From: an uncultured Algibacter sp.
GTDB taxonomy: Bacteria > Bacteroidota > Bacteroidia > Flavobacteriales > Flavobacteriaceae
NCBI RefSeq assembly: GCF_947490405.1
Contig: NZ_CANLGU010000006.1
Location: 217,948 to 281,947 of the forward strand
Length of the DNA: 64,000 nucleotides
Reading direction: 5' to 3'
The notes under the pieces are model-generated. The model was not told where the DNA came from. It ran no database searches and saw only the letters and a program-made list of their open reading frames with translations. Made by a program: the position numbers and the translations under genes. Shown in pieces: positions 54,812-61,043 of the stretch. Every line of letters begins with the position of its first letter. The first letter of the stretch is position 1.

Positions 54812-54868
54812 AGTGTTAAAAGCACTTAAATTAATAACTTAATTGTTATTAAATTTAGCTTTAGGTAC

Positions 54869-54904
54869 AAAAAGTCCTTTCATAATGCGAAAGGGCTTTT
54901 TTTT
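54869..54904 (+). terminator. Terminator after the CAP gene
   Basis: Stem AAAAGTCCTTTC with GAAAGGGCTTTT (one T-G pair), loop ATAATGC, long T-run. Confidence 0.9.
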
Positions 54905-54912
54905 ATGCTTTT

Positions 54913-55003
54913 TTTGGGCGTTACCCAAAAGGGTCGGGCTTTCGGCAGTCGCTCCCTCCTTTGTCGGGGAGCTTCAACAAATGCCTCAATCCCTAACGCT
55001 GGC
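54913..55003 (+). repeat. Dispersed intergenic repeat, family 1, copy C
   Basis: Starts like copies A and B (TTTGGGCGTTACCC, then AAGGGTCGGGCT) and ends with ATCCCTAACGC; the middle has diverged. End repeats GCGTTA (54918-54923) and TAACGC (54994-54999). It lies right after the CAP terminator and before the convergent hydrolase gene. Confidence 0.8.
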
Positions 55004-55068
55004 ATATTTGCTAAATTATTTGATTTAAAACAAAGTATAGTTTATTTAAACAAGTTAATACTTATAAA

Positions 55069-56043
55069 TCATAATGCAAAAACATCATTAATTTTTCCAA
55101 TTCTGTATCCTTGTTTTGTGACCATTTTAGCTTCAGGGCTATTTGGGTTAATAACAGGATTGGTGTGATTAAAATGAATAAAAATTACTTTATTTCTATC
55201 CTTTGCACTCAAGCTTTTAAAAAGATCTAAACTTTCAATAATAAAAGGATGCGGAATTTGAGAAATATCTCGATTATCAATTTCTTTACCACTATAAAAC
55301 GTAGCATCTAAAAAAGCATAATCTACTTGTTTTATTTCAGCAATAATATCTTTATCCCATTTATGCCATTTATCAATATCAGGAATAAACAAAGCACTTT
55401 TATTAGGCCCAACTATTTTGTAACCAACAGTTTCAGAATATTCATCTCTATGCGGAACTAAAAAAGGAGTTATATGAATTTCATCAGAGAGTTCTATAGC
55501 TTTTTCATCGGCTATTTCATTTAAGATAATATTTTTTCTAGCTGTAAGTTGACTCCAAGGACCGTTGTTTTCCAAAAATGTTTTCATTCTAGGCATTGTA
55601 TAAACAGGAGTCTCTTTAGCATCTATAGCCTCTTTACCTAAAAACATTAAACCTGTATAATGCCCAATATGTGCATGTGTTAAAAAGATACCATCAGCAA
55701 GCCCAGTTTCATTATATTTATCTAACAGTGTCAATTTTTTCATTTGATTAACTATATCTGGTGAGGCTTCAAATAAATAAGTTTTATTGTTAGATGTATC
55801 AATTAAACCCAGAGACACAATCTGTCTGGAGTTTTCAGGGTTTTCAAATACCTCTTTACAGCAAGCCTTATAACATCCAATTTGTGGAGAACCAGCATCT
55901 TGAATTGTACCTAGTAAGACTATAGATGTCTTATTTATGTTTAATGGGTTATTATTTTTAATCTCATTTGTTTCAGCAGAACTAGTTTTGTTAACACACG
56001 AAAACAAGAATATAGTGATGATAACTAAACATATTTTTTTCAT
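55069..56043 (-). CDS. PqqB-like metallo-beta-lactamase-fold lipoprotein
   Basis: 324 residues. Lipoprotein signal (KICLVIITIFLFSC), then a PqqB-like fold: LLGTIQDAGSPQIGCYKACC (C57, C61, C62 resemble the PqqB structural metal site) and THAHIGHYTGL. The zinc motif HxHxDH reads HAHIGH: the Asp position is Gly127. Later VPHRDE, FIPDIDKW, and FIHFNHTNP supply further metal-type His/Asp. No PQQ genes are nearby, so a PQQ role is unlikely. Probably an exported hydrolase of unknown substrate. Confidence 0.85.
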   Translation of the reverse strand: MKKICLVIITIFLFSCVNKTSSAETNEIKNNNPLNINKTSIVLLGTIQDAGSPQIGCYKACCKEVFENPENSRQIVSLGLIDTSNNKTYLFEASPDIVNQMKKLTLLDKYNETGLADGIFLTHAHIGHYTGLMFLGKEAIDAKETPVYTMPRMKTFLENNGPWSQLTARKNIILNEIADEKAIELSDEIHITPFLVPHRDEYSETVGYKIVGPNKSALFIPDIDKWHKWDKDIIAEIKQVDYAFLDATFYSGKEIDNRDISQIPHPFIIESLDLFKSLSAKDRNKVIFIHFNHTNPVINPNSPEAKMVTKQGYRIGKINDVFAL

Positions 56044-56109
56044 TAATTGACAAATTAGATTAAGCTTCTAATTTAGTAATTAATTGATTGTTAGTTAAAA
56101 ATCTTTTTT

Positions 56110-56150
56110 TCAAAAAAAAACCATTAAAATTGTTTTTATTTTAATGGTTT
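56110..56150 (-). terminator. Terminator of the adhesin-PorP-OmpA operon
   Basis: A perfect 13-bp stem (56118-56130 with 56138-56150) whose T-run lies on the minus strand (56112-56120), 24 bp after the stop of the last OmpA gene. Confidence 0.85.
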
Positions 56151-56173
56151 AATCTAATTAAGTTAGTGGAGTA

Positions 56174-58102
56174 CTATTTCATTTTTACAATAACAAATTG
56201 TGTACGCCTATTTAATTGGTGTTCTGCTTCAGTACAATTTGATGTAACATCACAGTTATTAATCAAATTTTCTTCTCCATAGCCTTTAGAATCAATAATT
56301 CTAGCAGGATTAACACCATTACTAATAAGGTAATTATAAGCAGAATTAGCTCTCTTTAACGAAAGTTTACGATTATAATCTGTACTACCTCTAGAATCTG
56401 AATAAGATTCAATTTTAATAGTCATATTTGGATGTGTATTCAACATTGAATTCAAAATATTATTCAATACTTGAATATCTTCATTTCTAATTTTAGAACT
56501 ATTATAGTCGTAATAAATAGGGGATAAAGCTATAGTTTTTTCGGTTTCATCTAATTGTTTCGGTATAGGATTCAAAGAAAAGTCAGTTGTAATTGTTTTT
56601 ACATTTCTATCAATATTTTTTGAACTCACCGAATTCTCACTGTCAATAAAATCATCTTTATTTACTTTAATTAAGTATTCAGAATCTCTATCAATAGTTA
56701 TAGCATATTGACCTTTATTATTGGTTTTATAAGTTCCAACTATATCGTCTTTATTATTGATCAAGGTTACTGTAGCATCATCAATTGGCGCACTGTTAAT
56801 ATTATCGTAAACCGTTCCATTAAGGTTCAATTGCGGAATTCTATCGTAGGCATAGATATCATCTTTACCTACACCACCTTTTCTATTGGAAGCAAAATAT
56901 CCAGATAAGCCATCCTCATTCATAAAAAATGAAAAATCATCTTTACTAGAGTTAACGGGTGTGCCTAAATTTATAACACTTAAAATAGTATTGTTCTCAT
57001 CCGAAACGGTTCCAAAAACATCTAATAAACCAAGCCCTGGGTGCCCATCCGAAGAAAAAAACAAAGCTCCTTCGCTATTTACAAATGGGAATCTTTCGTT
57101 TTTATTCGTGTTAATAATGGGACCTAAGTTTTTAGGTTTGCTATAATCTCCGTTATTAATTTCTACATAATATATATCCGAACCTCCTATACCGCCAGAT
57201 CTATCAGAAGCAAAATAAAGCTTAGAGCCGTCTGGACTTAAGGCAGGATGTCCGTTAGAAAAATGATTACTATTAAAAGGAAGCTCTTTAATATTTTTCC
57301 ATTTTCCATTAATTAGTGAGGCTTTGTAAATCTTTAAGTTAGAAATGCCTTCACCATTTCTTCCCAAAACATTTTTTATAAAATCTGTTCTAGAAAAATA
57401 CATGGTTTTACCATCTTTAGTTATCGTGATTGGGCCATCGTGATAAACTGAATTTACTTTCCCTTTTAGCTTAGATTTACCATTAATAATACTATCATTA
57501 TCATCTTTATCTATGGCATAAACGTTTAGAAAAGGTTCTTCATCCCAACTATTGGTATGCTTTTTTAAATCACCTTTATCTCTAGATGATGCAAAATAAA
57601 TTTTACCATCATGCTCATAAGCACCAAAATCACTGTATTTAGAGTTGAATTTAACGTCTTTTAAAAAGTATTGTTTTTTTGAATTGAAAATAGAATTTAA
57701 AAAATCTGAGTCTTTCAAATATTTTTCTTCTTTAATATCACCTCCAGATTCTTTGAATTGTTTCATCCATTCACGTGAGGTTTCGTAGTCTTTAACACCA
57801 CGTAGTGCTTGAGAATAGTTGTAGTAGTATTCAATAGGAACATGGTTTTGCTTAACAGCTTTTTTATAATAAACTACAGCGCTGTCAGGGTTTCTCATAT
57901 AAGCGTAGCTGTCGGCTATTTGCCTAATGGCATAGTCTGTATTTATACCATCATCTACTAAATCTTGATAAGCATTTGTTGCTTGAACAAAGGCAAAATT
58001 ATTAAATAGATTATCTGCTTTTTTAATCATGTCGTTTTGTGCTAAAGCGCAAAAACTGACAAGTACAGCTAAACTTGTTGTTATGTAGTTTTTTAATTTC
58101 AT
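56174..58102 (-). CDS. OmpA-family protein with TPR, PD40 and carboxypeptidase-regulatory domains (copy 2)
   Basis: 642 residues. Signal peptide ITTSLAVLVSFCALAQ; TPR-like repeats (about 25-130); PD40/WD-like beta-propeller with SPDGSKLYFASDRSGG-type repeats (about 170-420); a carboxypeptidase-regulatory-like domain (LNGTVYDNINSAPIDDATV); and a C-terminal OmpA domain (IKIESYSDSRGSTDYNRKLS, LKRANSAYNYL) that binds peptidoglycan. The order matches PorE-like proteins that tie T9SS-associated complexes to the wall. Paralogue of the next gene upstream; last gene of the operon. Confidence 0.92.
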   Translation of the reverse strand: MKLKNYITTSLAVLVSFCALAQNDMIKKADNLFNNFAFVQATNAYQDLVDDGINTDYAIRQIADSYAYMRNPDSAVVYYKKAVKQNHVPIEYYYNYSQALRGVKDYETSREWMKQFKESGGDIKEEKYLKDSDFLNSIFNSKKQYFLKDVKFNSKYSDFGAYEHDGKIYFASSRDKGDLKKHTNSWDEEPFLNVYAIDKDDNDSIINGKSKLKGKVNSVYHDGPITITKDGKTMYFSRTDFIKNVLGRNGEGISNLKIYKASLINGKWKNIKELPFNSNHFSNGHPALSPDGSKLYFASDRSGGIGGSDIYYVEINNGDYSKPKNLGPIINTNKNERFPFVNSEGALFFSSDGHPGLGLLDVFGTVSDENNTILSVINLGTPVNSSKDDFSFFMNEDGLSGYFASNRKGGVGKDDIYAYDRIPQLNLNGTVYDNINSAPIDDATVTLINNKDDIVGTYKTNNKGQYAITIDRDSEYLIKVNKDDFIDSENSVSSKNIDRNVKTITTDFSLNPIPKQLDETEKTIALSPIYYDYNSSKIRNEDIQVLNNILNSMLNTHPNMTIKIESYSDSRGSTDYNRKLSLKRANSAYNYLISNGVNPARIIDSKGYGEENLINNCDVTSNCTEAEHQLNRRTQFVIVKMK

Positions 58103-58165
58103 TTGGGGTCTTATTTAATTAAAAATACTATTCTGTATGTATTTACGCAATTAGGCTTGCGTTGT

Positions 58166-60091
58166 TTACTCCATTTGAACGACTATAAATTGTGTACGCC
58201 TGTTTAATTGGTGTTCTTCTTCTTCACAATCTTGTCCGTCTTCACAACCGTTAGTTAACCTTCGCTCACCAAACCCTTGATGTTCAGTAATTCTAACAGG
58301 GTCAATGCCTTTAGAAATTAAATACTCGTAGGTTGAGTTGGCCCTATCAATAGATAATTTATCGTTATAAGAAAGTTTACCTCTAGAATCTGTATGTGAT
58401 TCAATTCGAATTACCATTTCTGGGTAATCGTTTTGCATTAAATTCACAATTTTATCTAACTCTATTTGGGCATCTTTTCTAATGTCATGGCTATTAAAAT
58501 CAAAATAAATGGTGTTTAAACTTATATCAGCTAGTTTAACAACATCTTGTACTGGATTTAGCAATAAGTTTGCACTAATAGTTATTAACTCAGTTTGAAT
58601 ATTCTTTGATGTAAATTCTCTGTAATCTTCAATGTATTTATCTTGACTAGCAACAATTTTGTAATCATTATTTCTGTCAATATTTATTTGATAGTATCCA
58701 TTTTCATCAGTTTCCATAAAGGCTACTTGATTATCATCTTTATCAAATAACGTGATTTTTGCTCCAGCTACAGGATTCGTATTAATAGCATCAGTAACTA
58801 CACCTTCTACATGTAATACAGGTTCTCTATGGAAAGCATAAATATCATCACTTCCACGACCACCTTGACGATTGGATGCAAAGTATCCAGTTATGCCATC
58901 TTGATTCATGCTAAAAGCAAAATCATCTTTGTTAGAATTTACTGGAATCCCTAGGTTTATAACGTCTACAATACTTTTTTCATCATCTCCTTTTATTGTC
59001 GCAAAAATATCCAGAAGTCCTAAGCCTGTGTGTCCGTCTGAGGAGAAGAATAAAACCCCTTCATTATTTATAAATGGAAAGCCTTCAGCGCTTTCAGTAT
59101 TAATAACATTTCCAGCATTTTTTACTTCGCCTAGTGTGCCATCAGGAGCTATATCTACATACCAAATATCTGAGCCACCACGAGTTCCTGGTCTATCAGA
59201 TGCAAAATATAATTTTGTGTCATCGATATTTAGTGCTGCATGTTGCGTAGAAAACTCATCGCCATTAATAGGTAAATCTATCACATTAGTCCATAAACTA
59301 TCAACTAGAGTTGCACGATAGATTTTCATGTTAGTAAGACCATTCTTGTCTTTTAACTCAATGTCATCTTTAAAGTTATTTCTAGAAAAGTACATGGTTT
59401 TACCATCTTTTGTAATGGTTACTGGCCCATCATGATAAATAGAATTAATATCACCTTTAACTTTAGCTGTATGATCTACATTTCGTTTACTTCCAGCTTC
59501 AGCAACATAAACATCTAAAAAAGGTTGCTCATTCCAACCATATAAACGTTTAACTGTTACACCTTCATCTCTTGCAGAAGCAAAGTAGACTTTGCCATCA
59601 TGCTCAAAAGCACCAAAATCACTATACTTAGAATTAAATCGAACCCTATCTAAAAAATATTGTTGTTTAGCACCAAATACACTAGTAATAAAGTTTACGT
59701 CTTTTGAGAAATCATTAGCATTTACAACACCACCAGAATCTTTATAACGTTTTATCCATTTTTGAGATTCTTCATATTTCTTCATACCTCGAAGTGACTG
59801 AGCGTATTTGTAGTAATATTCTATAGGAACATCTTTTTGCTTAACTACACTTTTATAATACCTTGAAGCATTTCTTGGATCTCTTAAAAAAGCATAACTG
59901 TCAGCCAGCTTTCTCATAGCATAGTTTCTATTATAATTATCTTGAACAAGTTCTCTATAAAGCTTAGCCGCTTTTACAAAAGAAAACTTATTGAATAATG
60001 TATCAGCTCTTTTTTGTTTTCCTTGTTGAGGAAACATTGATAAGCTTAGCATTAATGCCATACAAACTAATATGTAACTTTTTGTATTCAT
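58166..60091 (-). CDS. OmpA-family protein with TPR, PD40 and carboxypeptidase-regulatory domains (copy 1)
   Basis: 641 residues with the same domain order and almost the same length as the gene at 56174-58102, from which it is separated by 63 bp: a tandem duplication. OmpA motif IRIESHTDSRGKLSYNDKLS. The two share long stretches (RFNSKYSDFGAFEHDGKVYF and the like) but differ in the loops of the propeller. Outer membrane or periplasm, peptidoglycan-bound. It starts 13 bp after the PorP/SprF gene. Confidence 0.92.
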   Translation of the reverse strand: MNTKSYILVCMALMLSLSMFPQQGKQKRADTLFNKFSFVKAAKLYRELVQDNYNRNYAMRKLADSYAFLRDPRNASRYYKSVVKQKDVPIEYYYKYAQSLRGMKKYEESQKWIKRYKDSGGVVNANDFSKDVNFITSVFGAKQQYFLDRVRFNSKYSDFGAFEHDGKVYFASARDEGVTVKRLYGWNEQPFLDVYVAEAGSKRNVDHTAKVKGDINSIYHDGPVTITKDGKTMYFSRNNFKDDIELKDKNGLTNMKIYRATLVDSLWTNVIDLPINGDEFSTQHAALNIDDTKLYFASDRPGTRGGSDIWYVDIAPDGTLGEVKNAGNVINTESAEGFPFINNEGVLFFSSDGHTGLGLLDIFATIKGDDEKSIVDVINLGIPVNSNKDDFAFSMNQDGITGYFASNRQGGRGSDDIYAFHREPVLHVEGVVTDAINTNPVAGAKITLFDKDDNQVAFMETDENGYYQINIDRNNDYKIVASQDKYIEDYREFTSKNIQTELITISANLLLNPVQDVVKLADISLNTIYFDFNSHDIRKDAQIELDKIVNLMQNDYPEMVIRIESHTDSRGKLSYNDKLSIDRANSTYEYLISKGIDPVRITEHQGFGERRLTNGCEDGQDCEEEEHQLNRRTQFIVVQME

Positions 60092-60104
60092 AGAAAAATT
60101 ATAA

Positions 60105-61031
60105 TTAGAAATATCTAGGTGATTTTAGTTTAGAACTAAGGAATTTAAATTCATACCTAAGTATTATTTCGTGTGTACCTGTAGTAAATCGTCTTAATTC
60201 TGATGTTGGTTTTTCGTAAGCATAGCCCGCCAAAAGTTGTCTGGATATCTGAAAGCCTCCATAAAAACCGTAAGCAGCAGTTTGTTCATTTATTCTGTAT
60301 GTACCACCAAGCCAAACTTTTTCTCTAAATAATACACTTGAAGTTAAATCATATGATACAGGAGCACCGTTTGTTGCTTTTATTAATACAGAAGGTTTGT
60401 ACTTGAAATTTTTGTTAATATCAATGATTCCACCAGCTGTGAAATAATAACTAATACGATCTAATGCTTCAAAATCGTTTGCATTGTTGGCATCATTATT
60501 TAATATTCTTGGAGCAGATATACTAGCATAAACTTTATTGGTACTCCAATACAAACCTGCACCAATATTTGGTGCCCATCGATCTTCTGTACCAAAAATT
60601 AATGCGTCATTTTGATTGTCTATATCTAAGCGAAAGTCAGCATCAAAACTAAATTGTGTAAAACCAGCTTTTAAACCAAAGGCTAATTTACCATCTGTTC
60701 CAGTTGGAATACTGTATGAGAAATCACCATAAAGATACGTGAAGTTTTGAGGTCCTAAATCATCTTCAATAAATGATAATCCAACACCAATCCTATCATT
60801 TCTAAGCGGTGTATGTATGGATAGTGTTTGGGTAATAGGCCCACCTTTAAAGCCAACCCATTGACTTCTATGTAAAGCAACTACACTTAAAGCTTCTCTA
60901 CTACCTGCATAAGCGGGGTTAATAGAGATTGTGTTATACATATACTGTGTGAATTGCGGTAATTGTTGCGCAACACCAACCGTACAGCTTAACAACGCAA
61001 TAGCGATTATATTATGTTTTAAAAGTTTCAT
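60105..61031 (-). CDS. PorP/SprF family type IX secretion membrane protein
   Basis: 308 residues. Signal peptide IIAIALLSCTVGVAQ, then the family start QLPQFTQYMYNTISINPAYAG and HRSQWVGFKGGPITQ; the rest is a 14-strand-type outer-membrane barrel ending in Phe. SprF-type proteins are needed for secretion or surface display of the SprB-type adhesin encoded next to them. It lies 12 bp after the adhesin gene. Confidence 0.95.
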   Translation of the reverse strand: MKLLKHNIIAIALLSCTVGVAQQLPQFTQYMYNTISINPAYAGSREALSVVALHRSQWVGFKGGPITQTLSIHTPLRNDRIGVGLSFIEDDLGPQNFTYLYGDFSYSIPTGTDGKLAFGLKAGFTQFSFDADFRLDIDNQNDALIFGTEDRWAPNIGAGLYWSTNKVYASISAPRILNNDANNANDFEALDRISYYFTAGGIIDINKNFKYKPSVLIKATNGAPVSYDLTSSVLFREKVWLGGTYRINEQTAAYGFYGGFQISRQLLAGYAYEKPTSELRRFTTGTHEIILRYEFKFLSSKLKSPRYF

Positions 61032-61043
61032 AGGTTAAGGTTG

